64,000 nt of DNA from JAUSIF01 sp040901465 (GCA_040901465.1 JBBDYN010000015.1:112402-176401); one strand, 5' to 3'. Counted from the first letter of the stretch, positions 41,935-50,686 are shown. Translations and numbers: made by a program. Notes: a model not told the origin generated them from the letters alone.

Positions 41935-42249
41935 CTATTTTGCGAGCGTTGCGATGTATGCGGCGATATCGGCGGCCTGATCGCGCGACAATTCACGGCC
42001 CGGCATCTGCGGATGCGGCGCGAGCATGGACTTCGCGACTTGATCGGCGTTGAAGCCGGGCTTTTTTCCGATCGATGCAAAGGGCGGTGCCACTGTCGGC
42101 GCGCGTTCCTGATCCGGCGCGACGAGATGGCAAACGGCGCACCATCGTTGGGCAAGCTCTTTGCCGGCCGCGGTGTCCGCGGTAAGGGCCGGACTGGGAT
42201 GCGCTGACGCTACCGAGACGATCACGGTCAGAATTGCGGGTGCGCGCAT
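41935..42249 (-). CDS. Small exported c-type cytochrome
   Basis: 104 residues. A signal peptide (AILTVIVSVASAHPSPAL) precedes a single haem site CAVCH, with the axial Met probably in HPQMPG. The rest, PPFASIGKKPGF and LSRDQAADIAAYIATLAK, is class I cytochrome c. I start at 42249, since the AGGA site is six bases from it and directly abuts the earlier ATG. Periplasmic electron carrier; partner not evident. Confidence 0.88.
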   Translation of the reverse strand: MRAPAILTVIVSVASAHPSPALTADTAAGKELAQRWCAVCHLVAPDQERAPTVAPPFASIGKKPGFNADQVAKSMLAPHPQMPGRELSRDQAADIAAYIATLAK

Positions 42250-42298
42250 GCGCATTCCTGGATCAGAGTCAGGCTGGGTTTTTCTTGCGTGATCGCGT

Positions 42299-43327
42299 TC
42301 AGTTCGCCAACACCTCGATCTCACGGTCGCGGCCGGATTGGACGCGGAAGGTCGATTGATAAGTCTTTCCGTCGTGGCGGGCGACGGCGAGGTATTCGCC
42401 TTCGGCGAGCACCACGCTCGGGAAGGCGCCGATCGATTCCTTGATCGAGTCGCCGCCCGGCGTCAGCACCGACCACTGCGTGTTGGCGATCGCTTCGCCG
42501 CCGGCGGCATTCACGAGCTTGAGCGTGACCTGCGCCGCGCGGTGATGCACGGTCGCATCGGTCAGGCGGCCCGGCTCAATGCGCACATCGGCCTGGATCA
42601 CCGCGTTGCCTTCGCCGTAGATTGATTGCACGTAGTAGGTGCCGGCAGGCAGCAGCACGAGGTCGCCGGCATTGGCCTGGCGCACGACCGGGGGCCGCTC
42701 CGCGCGGCCGCCGGTCGGGCTCGCGCCGCCTGCGCGTTGCAAGAAGCTGCCTTCGTAGATTTCGAACTTGAGACGCTGCGGCGCGATCACACTGTCGCCG
42801 ACGCGGCCTTGCAAGCGCAATCCGCCGCCGGGTACGACAATCGTCTCGCGCCGTGCTTCGTCCTTTAGGGTCACGCGATGGGTGGTGGACGCGAGGCCAT
42901 AGGCGGCATGGACGATATATTCGCCAGGCGCGAGCGCGAAAACAGGGAAGGGGTCGGTGGCTTCGGCGGCGAGCGCCATTGGGCCGGTCGGCTCGTTCCT
43001 TGCCGAGTAGATGCGCCAGTGCAGGCTGCGCGGAATGAAGGGACCGCCTTCGGAGAAGCGCGCGGAAAGCGCAAGCGCGAGCTTGCCGGCGGCCACCGCC
43101 GGCACGTTCTGATGCGGTTCGCCGCGCGATCCGCCTTGCGCCGGGCGCGCGGTTGGCATTTGCGGAGGGGGTGGCGGCGGCGAAAAAACGTTGCTGGCGG
43201 GACCAGTGAACGGCGATGTCTGGGCGATCAGCGTCGCGGGCGCCGCGGACAGCCAAATGATCCCGCCGGCAAGCACGGCGAGGCGGCGACGTCCTTCGAT
43301 TGCGAACCAACCGATGCCTCGATGCAT
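42299..43327 (-). CDS. Exported carboxypeptidase-regulatory-like beta-domain protein
   Basis: 342 residues; a signal peptide or anchor (RLAVLAGGIIWLSAAPATLIAQ) is followed by a proline-rich segment (SPPPPPPQMPTARPAQ) and then three or more repeated beta-sandwich units (PFPVFALAPGEYIVHAAYGLAST, LVLLPAGTYYVQSIYGEGNAV, PSVVLAEGEYLAVARHDGKTY). The LxxGxYxVxxxY repeats resemble carboxypeptidase regulatory/PEGA-like domains. Role is unknown, probably envelope-associated structural or binding. ATG chosen to start the signal peptide. Confidence 0.72.
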   Translation of the reverse strand: MHRGIGWFAIEGRRRLAVLAGGIIWLSAAPATLIAQTSPFTGPASNVFSPPPPPPQMPTARPAQGGSRGEPHQNVPAVAAGKLALALSARFSEGGPFIPRSLHWRIYSARNEPTGPMALAAEATDPFPVFALAPGEYIVHAAYGLASTTHRVTLKDEARRETIVVPGGGLRLQGRVGDSVIAPQRLKFEIYEGSFLQRAGGASPTGGRAERPPVVRQANAGDLVLLPAGTYYVQSIYGEGNAVIQADVRIEPGRLTDATVHHRAAQVTLKLVNAAGGEAIANTQWSVLTPGGDSIKESIGAFPSVVLAEGEYLAVARHDGKTYQSTFRVQSGRDREIEVLAN

Positions 43328-43491
43328 GGCGTCGTTTTCGCGCTTCGCGGCGGCGAAAGCAAGACCGTCGAGCCTCTGGGCCAGGCGAGATTCGCGGTGG
43401 AAGGGCGCAGTTGCCAAGAATTCCAAACGGCGAGCAATGGAGCATTGCAAGGCCGCGTGCTAGGCGGGGCCAGCCTGCAAGAGAGAAGTCT

Positions 43492-44055
43492 ATGAAAGAC
43501 GCGATCGAACTACTGACGAAACGCCGCTCGCCCCGCATCCCCGATCTCGCCGAGCCGGGGCCGAGCGAGTTGGAACTGCAGACGCTCCTCACGATCGCCG
43601 CGCGCGTGCCGGATCACGGCAAACTCGTCCCCTGGCGCTTCCTGGTGCTGCGGAAAGAGGGGCGCGCGTCGCTCGTCGAGGCGCTGGCAGCGTGCTTTCG
43701 CGCCGATCATCCCGAGGCGATGCCGGACCAGATCGAAAAGGAACGCTCCCGCTACGCGAATTCGCCGCTGATCGTCGGCGTGATTTCGCGCGCCGCGCCG
43801 CACGCAAAGATTCCCGAGTGGGAGCAAATACTGTCCGCAGGCGCGGCGAGCATGAATCTCGTCAACGCCGCGCACGCGCTCGGCTATGGCGCGAACTGGG
43901 TGACGGGCTGGGCGGCGTACGATCGAAGCTGTCTCGATCTTCTCGGCGTGGCAGGGAACGAGCGTGTCGCCGGCTTCGTGCACATCGGCACGCCGACCGC
44001 GGCACTCGAAGATCGTCCGCGGCCAAAGCTCGACGATATCGTGACGAAGCTCTAA
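43492..44055 (+). CDS. Nitroreductase family protein
   Basis: 187 residues. LLTKRRSPRIPDL is the FMN-binding RRS motif, APVPDHGKLVPWRFLVL-type segment (ARVPDHGKLVPWRF) is typical of the YdjA-like group, and AAHALGYGANWVTGWAAYD follows. It is short, like E. coli YdjA, and would be an FMN-dependent oxidoreductase. GAGAGAAG lies upstream of the ATG. The extended frame upstream is not homologous. Confidence 0.9.
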   Translation: MKDAIELLTKRRSPRIPDLAEPGPSELELQTLLTIAARVPDHGKLVPWRFLVLRKEGRASLVEALAACFRADHPEAMPDQIEKERSRYANSPLIVGVISRAAPHAKIPEWEQILSAGAASMNLVNAAHALGYGANWVTGWAAYDRSCLDLLGVAGNERVAGFVHIGTPTAALEDRPRPKLDDIVTKL

Positions 44056-44059
44056 GGCC

Positions 44060-44114
44060 GTCATCCTTCGAGGCTCCCCCGGCTCAGGGCCGGGGTCGCA
44101 CCTGAGGGTGACGG
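44060..44114. repeat. CGTCATCCT-type inverted repeat
   Basis: The ends CGTCATCCT (from 44059) and AGGGTGACG (to 44113) form an imperfect inverted repeat around a GCTCCCCCGGC / GGCCGGGG inner hairpin. Such elements follow many genes in Hyphomicrobiales. It lies just past the nitroreductase stop. Confidence 0.6.
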
Positions 44115-44119
44115 CGCGT

Positions 44120-44164
44120 TCAGGCTAATCCCGCCGTCTTCGCCCGCGCGAGCAGACGCTGGGC
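44120..44164 (-). pseudogene. Remnant of a second CitE-like 3' end
   Basis: On the minus strand this segment reads RLLARAKTAGLA followed by TGA, nearly matching the end of the intact CitE-like gene 288 bases away (RLLAQAKAAGLA, stop at 44407). About 37 of 45 bases agree by eye. It has no upstream coding sequence. Confidence 0.6.
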
Positions 44165-44170
44165 GCGCGT

Positions 44171-44333
44171 GCGAGCTTGGGTTCGCTGCCGCAAAGCGCG
44201 CCAGCCGCCGCGCGCTTTCGCGCTCGATAAGGGCCTTGAGGGCCTCTCGGACCAAGGCGGACTTTTTCCGCTAGCCGGTGAATGCCTGGGCCTTCTTGAT
44301 CAACTCATCGTCGAGCGCGAGGGTGGTGCGCAT
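44171..44333 (-). pseudogene. VapB-type antitoxin gene with an in-frame TAG
   Basis: From an ATG at 44333 behind GGGAGAAAGG the minus strand reads MRTTLALDDELIKKAQAFTG, the ribbon-helix-helix opening of VapB antitoxins. Codon 21 is TAG, where relatives usually have a hydrophobic residue before KEKSALV. The same frame then continues RKKSALVREALKALIERES and ARRLAR, the normal middle of VapB. The lesion looks like a single nonsense change. No VapC gene is beside it; the frame runs instead into the CitE remnant. Confidence 0.8.
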
Positions 44334-44406
44334 CGCCTTTCTCCCGATTTCCAGGCACGAAAAATATTATGATGATTAAATCAATGCATTAGATCGTCGA
44401 CGGCGA

Positions 44407-45288
44407 TTATGCCAACCCCGCCGCTTTTGCCTGCGCGAGCAGCCGCTCGGCGCGCACGAGATGCGGCCGGTCGAGCATGGCGCCGTCGAGGCCGACCACA
44501 CCGGCGCCCGGTTGCGCGGCAAAGGCGGCAACCACGGCCTTCGCGCGCGTGATCGCGTCAGGCGTCGGCGTGAACACCGCGTTGATGACTGGCACCTGCG
44601 CGGGATGGATCGCGAGCTTCGAGGTGAAGCCGTCGCGGCGCGCCTCCATGGCTTCGGCGCGCAGGCCGTCGAGATCGCGATAGTTCGTGTAGACGGAGTC
44701 GATCGGCAAAACTTCGGCGGCGACGGCAGCGAAGAGGCACAGCGCGCGCACGACCCGATAGGGCGCGGTGTATTCGCCACCCAGGAGGCGATTGGTCTCG
44801 GCGTTGACGGCGGCGGACAAATCCTCGCCCGCCCAGCACAGCCCGACGAGGCGCGAGCTTGCGTCGCGATAGGTGCCGAGCGCGAAGATCGCAGCCGGCG
44901 TCTCGGTCGCGATCGCGATCAAGCGCGTCGAGTTATCGGGCAGGCCGTGGATCGCCTCGCGCGCGGCGAGCTTGGCGTCGAGCAGAACCGCGTCGGCGCC
45001 GCTGTTCGATTTTGGCAGCATAATTCCGTCGGGCGCGCCTGCCAACACCTCATCGAGATCGCCATCGAGGAGGCCGGTGTCGAGCGCATTCACGCGCACA
45101 TAAAGCTTGGGGCGCGACTTCGCGCGCAACGCAGCTTTGAGAAAATCCCGCACGGTCTTGCGCGCGCCGACCTTCGCATCGGCCGTGACGGAGTCTTCCA
45201 AATCGAGCACGAGCGCGTCGGCGCCGGCGTCCATCGCCTTGTCGAGCTTCTTCGGACTGTCGCCGGGAACGAATAGAAATGAGCGCAT
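44407..45288 (-). CDS. CitE-like CoA ester lyase (HpcH/HpaI family)
   Basis: 293 residues. MRSFLFVPGDSPKKLDKAMDAGADALVLDLEDSV is the CitE N terminus, RVNALDTGLLDGDLD the substrate loop, and IAIATETPAAIFALG with LCWAGEDLSAAV carry the Mg-binding Glu and Asp. Relatives are malyl-CoA/beta-methylmalyl-CoA lyases or thioesterases. Its ATG overlaps the MaoC stop (TGATG), so the two probably act on the same CoA intermediate, as in methylmalyl or mesaconyl-CoA conversion. That pathway is inference. Confidence 0.88.
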   Translation of the reverse strand: MRSFLFVPGDSPKKLDKAMDAGADALVLDLEDSVTADAKVGARKTVRDFLKAALRAKSRPKLYVRVNALDTGLLDGDLDEVLAGAPDGIMLPKSNSGADAVLLDAKLAAREAIHGLPDNSTRLIAIATETPAAIFALGTYRDASSRLVGLCWAGEDLSAAVNAETNRLLGGEYTAPYRVVRALCLFAAVAAEVLPIDSVYTNYRDLDGLRAEAMEARRDGFTSKLAIHPAQVPVINAVFTPTPDAITRAKAVVAAFAAQPGAGVVGLDGAMLDRPHLVRAERLLAQAKAAGLA

Positions 45289-45770
45289 CAAGCCGGTCGC
45301 TTCTTCATGAACGCCTGGCGACGGCATTCGGCGACGAGCGTGCCGTCCTGCTTGAACGCACGATGATGGAATTCGACGACGCCGGCGTCGGGGCGCGAGC
45401 GCGACTCGCGCTTGCCGATTATCTCAGTCGAGGCGTGCACCGTGTCGCCCTCGAACAGCGGATTAGGAAACTTCACTTCCGTCATGCCGAGATTGGCGAT
45501 CGTGGTGCCGACCGTGAGGTCGTTCACCGACATGCCGATCATCAGGCCGAGCGTGAACAGCGAATTCATCAGCGGCTTGCCCCACTCGGTCTCGGTCTCG
45601 CAGAAGTGCCGGTCGATGTGCAGCGGCTGCGGATTGAGCGTCATGTTCGAGAACAGCATGTTGTCCATCTCGGTGACGGTTCGGCGCAGCCGGTGTTCGT
45701 AGAGCCGGCCGGCCTGGAAATCCTCGAAATACATGCCGCCTCGAGGGTGGCGTGCGGGCTCGGCTGGCAT
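45288..45770 (-). CDS. MaoC-like dehydratase (hotdog fold)
   Basis: 160 residues. MYFEDFQAGRLYEHRLRRTVTEMDNMLFSNMTLNPQPLHID is the MaoC hydratase-2 type opening with the Asp/His pocket (N-PQPLHID), and LFTLGLMIGMSVNDLTVGTTIANLGMTEVKFPNPLFEGDTV the hotdog helix and following strands. It would hydrate an enoyl-CoA such as mesaconyl-CoA. GGAGGAGACG is a strong site before the ATG. Coupled to the CitE-like gene. Confidence 0.9.
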   Translation of the reverse strand: MPAEPARHPRGGMYFEDFQAGRLYEHRLRRTVTEMDNMLFSNMTLNPQPLHIDRHFCETETEWGKPLMNSLFTLGLMIGMSVNDLTVGTTIANLGMTEVKFPNPLFEGDTVHASTEIIGKRESRSRPDAGVVEFHHRAFKQDGTLVAECRRQAFMKKRPA

Positions 45771-45881
45771 CGTCTCCTCCGTCGGGCGGGTCTTAAGCTT
45801 TCATTTACCATAGAAGCCCAAGGCTCGGGCCAATTGGTCCGCAGGTCACGAATCACGCAGCGGACCCCCGGGGACAGCGCC

Positions 45882-46880
45882 ATGCTCCTCGACGCCCTTG
45901 CGGGCGCGAACGACCGCGTCACCACGGCGATCCGATCGGCCAGCCGGACGACGGGGACGACGTTCGACTATCTGCTGAAAACGGCGATGCGCGAATCCTC
46001 GCTCGATCCGGGCGCGGCAGCGAAGACGTCGTCGGCACGCGGGCTCTATCAATTCATCGAATCGACCTGGCTCTCGATGGTTAAGGAGGAGGGCCCGAAA
46101 TACGGACTCGGCGGCTACGCGGCGGCCATCGAGCGCGGCGCGGACGGGCAATACCTCATCCGCGATCCGATCGCGCGCGCACATATCCTGAAGCTGCGCG
46201 AAGATCCGCAGATATCTGCCGTCATGGCGGGTGCGCTCGCGGGTCGCAATTCGGAAGACCTCGGGCGTTCGCTTGGACGCAAGCCGACCTCGGGTGAACT
46301 CTATCTCGCGCATTTCCTCGGTGCGGGCGGCGCGAAGCGGCTGCTCACACTTAAGGGAACGAATCCGAACGCCTCGGCGGCGGCAGCTTTTCCGGAAGCT
46401 GCGCGCGCCAACAAGTCGATCTTCTACGGCGACAACGGCAAGCCGCGCAGCGCCGCTGACGTGCTGGCGACATTGACGGAGCGGCATGACGGCGTACCGG
46501 TAAGACCCAAGCCGGCGGCGCCAACGGCATTCGCGCAACTGCGTCCGACGCTGCCGGCGGAACCCGTGTCGAAGCCCACACGCGCGGCGGCGCCCGAGCG
46601 CGTGGTGTTTGATCACCCAATCAATCCTGGCCGTTCCGCTTTCGCGCCGGAAGAAGGCCCGGCATTCCAGGCGCTCTTTCGCAACAGCGCGCAATCGCGT
46701 GCGGCGCTTTCTCCGGCCGTGCGCGAGCTTTGGGGCGGCAACGATCCGCTTCCGCGGCGACTCGCGTTCGCGGTGATGGAAACAAAACTGAGCCCGCTGG
46801 GCGGCGTCGGCGAGCCGCTCAATCTGCTCGACCATATGAAGCCGTTGGTCGCGCAGAGCGGACGGCGCACGAAGCTCTGA
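45882..46880 (+). CDS. SLT-like lytic transglycosylase
   Basis: 332 residues. FDYLLKTAMRESSLDPGAAAKTSSARGLYQFIESTWL has the catalytic Glu in MRESSLDP and the GLYQF(I/T) helix of family 1 lysozyme-like transglycosylases. LYLAHFLGAGGAKRLL completes the lobe. No signal peptide is evident at the chosen ATG, as in several alphaproteobacterial members linked to flagella or secretion; a Pro/Ala-rich tail (about 215-280) follows. Would cut peptidoglycan. Confidence 0.87.
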   Translation: MLLDALAGANDRVTTAIRSASRTTGTTFDYLLKTAMRESSLDPGAAAKTSSARGLYQFIESTWLSMVKEEGPKYGLGGYAAAIERGADGQYLIRDPIARAHILKLREDPQISAVMAGALAGRNSEDLGRSLGRKPTSGELYLAHFLGAGGAKRLLTLKGTNPNASAAAAFPEAARANKSIFYGDNGKPRSAADVLATLTERHDGVPVRPKPAAPTAFAQLRPTLPAEPVSKPTRAAAPERVVFDHPINPGRSAFAPEEGPAFQALFRNSAQSRAALSPAVRELWGGNDPLPRRLAFAVMETKLSPLGGVGEPLNLLDHMKPLVAQSGRRTKL

Positions 46881-46981
46881 GCGCGCTGCGCGCTCCAATC
46901 CTTAATGAGATCCAAACAGTTACGGTGAACGCTTTGTTAAGCGTGGCCGCGCCATCATGCGCGCATGCAAGGTGCGTCGCG

Positions 46982-48124
46982 ATGATCGTGCGTCAGTTTC
47001 TCCGCTGGGTGCAGACCGCCGCGCCGGGCGATCGGGCGGAGGCAACGAGCGCGCTCGCGCGCGCCTATCTCTATTCGGAATTGTCGCAAGAGGACCGGCT
47101 CGCCACGGAGGCGGCGATGACCGTGCTCCTCGACGATCCGTCGCCGCTCGTGCGCCGCGCGCTCGCTGACGCGCTCGGAGGATCGGCCCATGCGCCGCAT
47201 TGCGTGATCCTTGCGCTCGCGCACGATCAACCGGAAATCGCCACGATCGTGGCCGGGCGATCGCCCGTGCTTTTCGATGCAGAGCTGGTCGACCTCGCGG
47301 CCGGGGGCGTGGAGAGCGTGCAGAGCGCGATTGCCGGACGCGAGCCTATCTCTCGCGCGCTGGCCGGTGCGATCACCGAGGTCGCGAGCGCGGCTGCGTG
47401 TCTCGTGCTGGTCGAAAATCCCGCGGCCGATATCTCAATGGGCGGCCTCGCGCGCATTGCCGAACGGTTTGGGCAATTGTCCGCGATCCGCGAGGCGTTG
47501 TTTCTGCGCGACGATTTGCCGGCGGAAACCCGGCAGGCGTTGGTGGCAAGGCTTTCCGACACGCTCGCGCGCTTCGTTGCCGAGCGCGACTGGATTTCCG
47601 AGGAGCGTGCGCAACGGATTGCGCGCGAGGCCTGCGATCGCGCCACGGTGGCGATTGCTTCGGGCAGGGAGGCCGACGAAGTCGGCTTGCTCGTGCAGCA
47701 CTTGCTGGCGAGCGGGCAGCTCACCGGCAATCTGCTTTTGCGCGCGGTCCTCTCGGGCAATACGCAATTCCTGATCGAGGCGTTGGCCGAACTGTCCGGC
47801 CTCAAGCCCTCGCGTGTCGCCGCCATTCTTACCGACCGCAACGCGCATGGCGTGCGTGCGCTCTACGAGCGGGCAGGGTTGCCGGACGCCGCCTTTGGCG
47901 CTTTCCGGGCGGCGATCGAGGTGATGAACGAAACCGGCTTCGTGGGCGACGCCTATGGCGCGGCCACGCTCAAGCGGCGGATGGTCGAGCGTGTGCTCAC
48001 CCGCTACGAGGGGATGGCCGGGGGCGAGTTGGATTATCTCCTGGCGATGTTGCGGCGGTTCGCGGCCGAGGCCGCCCGCGAAGAGGCGCGCTACTACACG
48101 GCCGATCTCATCGCGGCGGCCTGA
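46982..48124 (+). CDS. DUF2336 family protein
   Basis: 380 residues, all-helical, HEAT-like. LARAYLYSELSQEDRLATEAAMTVLLDDPSPLVRRALADALG and HCVILALAHDQPEIATIVAGRSPVL are the DUF2336 opening. The family is alphaproteobacterial and its role is not established; some members sit near regulatory and flagellar genes. It converges with a Hpt gene that is followed by a response regulator, which may be a functional hint. Confidence 0.87.
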   Translation: MIVRQFLRWVQTAAPGDRAEATSALARAYLYSELSQEDRLATEAAMTVLLDDPSPLVRRALADALGGSAHAPHCVILALAHDQPEIATIVAGRSPVLFDAELVDLAAGGVESVQSAIAGREPISRALAGAITEVASAAACLVLVENPAADISMGGLARIAERFGQLSAIREALFLRDDLPAETRQALVARLSDTLARFVAERDWISEERAQRIAREACDRATVAIASGREADEVGLLVQHLLASGQLTGNLLLRAVLSGNTQFLIEALAELSGLKPSRVAAILTDRNAHGVRALYERAGLPDAAFGAFRAAIEVMNETGFVGDAYGAATLKRRMVERVLTRYEGMAGGELDYLLAMLRRFAAEAAREEARYYTADLIAAA

Positions 48125-48137
48125 GGCGGAACGCCGG

Positions 48138-48728
48138 TCAGGCGCGGGTCGGCAGCTCGATCTGCACGTATGCTTCGCCGGCGATCTCGGCGTAGTCGTC
48201 CTTCAATTCCGAGGCGAGGAATTTCTCCACCAGAATCGCGAGCTGCTCGGAAACCTCGGCGCCGACCGGCTGGGCCATGTCGCGCACGCTCTCGCGCACC
48301 ACGGCGCGGATCGCCTCGACATGACGGTCGATCAGCACGACCGGGCAGCGTTTCGGGTCGGGCGCATGGTCGAGAAGACGGCACAGGCTGCCGGCGAGGC
48401 GGCCGGCGAGCGGAAAACCCAGCGTCGCCGCATCGCCCTTGACGTCGTGGCTTGCGAGAAAGAGCATCTTGATGGTGGGCGCCGACGCTCCGGCGTAATG
48501 CAGCGCCTGACGCGCGGCCTCGAGCCGTTCGCATTCGGAGTCCATCCAGCCGCCAAACTCGTCCTTGAGCGCGGCGAGCGCGGCCTCGGCCTTCTCGATC
48601 ACGTCCATGGCGATTTCGCCGGGCTCGGACGTATGGATCACCGCGGTCTTGAGCCGATGCGGCGGCATAATTACCGAGTGATCCTCGTAGTGCGTCTCTT
48701 CGGTTTGCGCCTGACTTGACTTGGACAT
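48138..48728 (-). CDS. Hpt domain phosphotransfer protein
   Basis: 196 residues. MLFLASHDVKGDAATLGFPLAGRLAGSLCRLLDH is the four-helix Hpt core; the His in SHDVKGDA is the expected phosphorylation site. An additional N-terminal 60 residues are acidic and unstructured. It lies 21 bases downstream of a receiver-domain gene on the same strand, so it likely relays phosphate to or from that protein. Confidence 0.86.
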   Translation of the reverse strand: MSKSSQAQTEETHYEDHSVIMPPHRLKTAVIHTSEPGEIAMDVIEKAEAALAALKDEFGGWMDSECERLEAARQALHYAGASAPTIKMLFLASHDVKGDAATLGFPLAGRLAGSLCRLLDHAPDPKRCPVVLIDRHVEAIRAVVRESVRDMAQPVGAEVSEQLAILVEKFLASELKDDYAEIAGEAYVQIELPTRA

Positions 48729-48749
48729 TGTACGTGACCCGATCAGCTC

Positions 48750-49382
48750 TCAGGAAGACGATCCGCCGGCGGCAGCTTGCTCCACCGGTGCGGCGGGTTG
48801 GACAGCTTCGCTTGGCACCGGCTCGCTACGCGCTTTCAGGCGTCCGGCGAGCGTCGTGTCCAATCCTGTAACCGGGATGACCTTCGCGCCCTCGACGCCC
48901 TTGCGCCGCTCGGGGCCTGCGTAGTTGGAGTTCACGTTGCGCCGACGGTCGGGGCCGAAATAGTTCTTGGTCTGAATGAAGGATCGCGGGTTGAGCACGA
49001 CGCTCAGGATGCGCTCATAGAGCGATTTGGCGGCGATCGGCTTGGCAAGAAATTCGGTAACGCCCGCGTCGCGCGCTTCCACGACGCGTCGCTTTTCCGA
49101 GTGGCCGCTCAACATGATCACCGGGACGAACGGATTGGCGTTGCCACCGGGCTGACGAATGGTCTTGGTCAACTCGATGCCGTCGAAGATCGGCATTGCC
49201 CAGTCAGTGATCAGGATGTCGGGATTGTGGCCTGTGAAGGCCTCGAGACCGGCGGCGCCGTCCTCGGCTTCGTAGATTTCGCGCGAGCCGAAACCGTGCA
49301 GGAGCTGGCGCACGATGCGGCGCATATGCGCGTTGTCGTCGACAACGAGGAAGCGCAGACGGTGAAAATCGATCCGGATCAT
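48750..49382 (-). CDS. Single-receiver response regulator with disordered tail
   Basis: 210 residues. Residues 1-130 are a CheY-like receiver: FLVVDDNAHMRRIVRQLL (acidic pair), DILITDWAMPIFDGIEL (phosphoacceptor Asp), IMLSGHSEKR and TEFLAKPIA (conserved Lys). The tail has two PDRRR/PERRKG basic repeats and an Ala-Pro-rich end, with no DNA-binding domain. The ATG at 49382 is preferred to 49415. Forms a probable operon with the Hpt gene. Confidence 0.9.
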   Translation of the reverse strand: MIRIDFHRLRFLVVDDNAHMRRIVRQLLHGFGSREIYEAEDGAAGLEAFTGHNPDILITDWAMPIFDGIELTKTIRQPGGNANPFVPVIMLSGHSEKRRVVEARDAGVTEFLAKPIAAKSLYERILSVVLNPRSFIQTKNYFGPDRRRNVNSNYAGPERRKGVEGAKVIPVTGLDTTLAGRLKARSEPVPSEAVQPAAPVEQAAAGGSSS

Positions 49383-49486
49383 GGTGACGCACTGCCGGGC
49401 GACGACGAGAAGCACTTGCCCAATCGGGGCACCCTATTAGGGGCGGTTAGCCTTAAGATTTCGTTGTACGGGGGCCCGGCGGCTTG

Positions 49487-50266
49487 TCAGCCGAATTGCT
49501 CGGCCAAGATGCGCTCGTCGAGGCTGTGGCCCGGATCGAACAGCATGACCCGTGAGGTCGCCGTATCCATGCGAACGTCGACCTTGGCGACCGCGCGGAC
49601 TTCGAAATGGTCCGCCACGGCACTGACCGGGCGCTTTTCCGCCTCAAGCACCGAAATTTCGATCCGTGCGCGATCGGGGAGCAGGGCACCGCGCCAGCGG
49701 CGGGGCCGGAAGGCACTGAGCGGCGTCAGTGCGAGGAGAGGCGCGTTCAAGGGCAGTATCGGGCCGTGCGCCGAGAGATTGTATGCCGTTGAGCCGGCGG
49801 GTGTCGCGACCAGGATGCCGTCGCTGATCAGCTCCGCGAGACGGACCTTGCCGTCGATGGCGATCCGCAGCTTCGCCGCCTGATAGGATTGGCGCAGCAG
49901 CGAGACTTCGTTGAAGGCGGGCGCGCGATGCTTATCGCCCTTGAGGTCCGTCGCCTCCATCACGAGCGGATGGATGACGACGGGTTCGGCGGCAGCGAGC
50001 CGCTCCTGCAATTTGTCGATGGCGTATTCGTTCATCAGGAAGCCGACCGAGCCGCGGTTCATGCCGTAGATCTGTTTGCCGGCGGCGCTCGTACCATGCA
50101 GCGTTTGCAACATGAGGCCGTCGCCGCCGAGCGCCACCACGACACCGGCGTTCTTCGGCTCGACTTCGCCATAGCGCGCTACGAGATCGCGGCGCGCAGC
50201 CTCGGCTTCCTCGTGCGCACTCGCGACGAAGGCGATCTTGTCGTAGCGTGCGGCAGTTTTGCTCAT
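49487..50266 (-). CDS. nadK: NAD kinase
   Basis: 259 residues. The ATP/NAD motif VVVALGGDGLML contains GGDG at 47-50, RGSVGFLMNE and PAFNEVSLLRQ follow, and DGILVATPAGSTAYNLSAHGPIL is the conserved NAD-binding C-terminal loop. It phosphorylates NAD to NADP and is essential in most bacteria. Divergent from cutA with 41 bases between starts. Confidence 0.95.
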   Translation of the reverse strand: MSKTAARYDKIAFVASAHEEAEAARRDLVARYGEVEPKNAGVVVALGGDGLMLQTLHGTSAAGKQIYGMNRGSVGFLMNEYAIDKLQERLAAAEPVVIHPLVMEATDLKGDKHRAPAFNEVSLLRQSYQAAKLRIAIDGKVRLAELISDGILVATPAGSTAYNLSAHGPILPLNAPLLALTPLSAFRPRRWRGALLPDRARIEISVLEAEKRPVSAVADHFEVRAVAKVDVRMDTATSRVMLFDPGHSLDERILAEQFG

Positions 50267-50307
50267 CGGGAATCCGGCGCGCGGGCCGGGACCAACAGGA
50301 GATGGCG

Positions 50308-50634
50308 ATGGATGCGCCGGTCTTCGTCTATACGACCTATCCTTCGCTTGTCGAGGCGGAGAAGGCGGGCCGGGCGCTGGTCGAAGCCGGACTTGCGGCT
50401 TGCGTTAACATCCTGCCGGAAATGGTCTCGATTTTTCGGTGGAAGGGCCAGGTCGAGCGCGGGGGCGAGGCGGTGATGATCATCAAGACCCGCGCCTCGC
50501 TGAAGGAACGGGTCGCCGTCCGGGTGCGGGAGACGCATCCATTCGAAACACCCGCGATCGTATTCTTGCCGACCGAGGGCGGCGACAAGGACTATGTGGG
50601 CTGGATCCTGGAGGAAACAGCGGGGGCGAAGTGA
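50308..50634 (+). CDS. cutA: CutA divalent cation tolerance protein
   Basis: 108 residues. FVYTTYPSLVEAEKAGRALVEAGLAACVNILP, MVSIFRWKGQVERGGEAVMIIKTR and VRETHPFETPAIVFLP are the CutA ferredoxin-like trimer motifs. The exact role in metal tolerance is uncertain. I start at 50308, since the AGGAG site abuts the ATG at 50302 directly but is six bases from this one. Confidence 0.93.
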   Translation: MDAPVFVYTTYPSLVEAEKAGRALVEAGLAACVNILPEMVSIFRWKGQVERGGEAVMIIKTRASLKERVAVRVRETHPFETPAIVFLPTEGGDKDYVGWILEETAGAK

Positions 50635-50686
50635 TGGGGCGGCCCGGGGCTCGGGACGACAGCCTGCCCCGGGGTTTCACCCGTCG

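Noticed and set aside
44056..44406. A VapC toxin partner
   Set aside because: No PIN-domain sequence on either strand between the antitoxin remnant and the nitroreductase or CitE genes.
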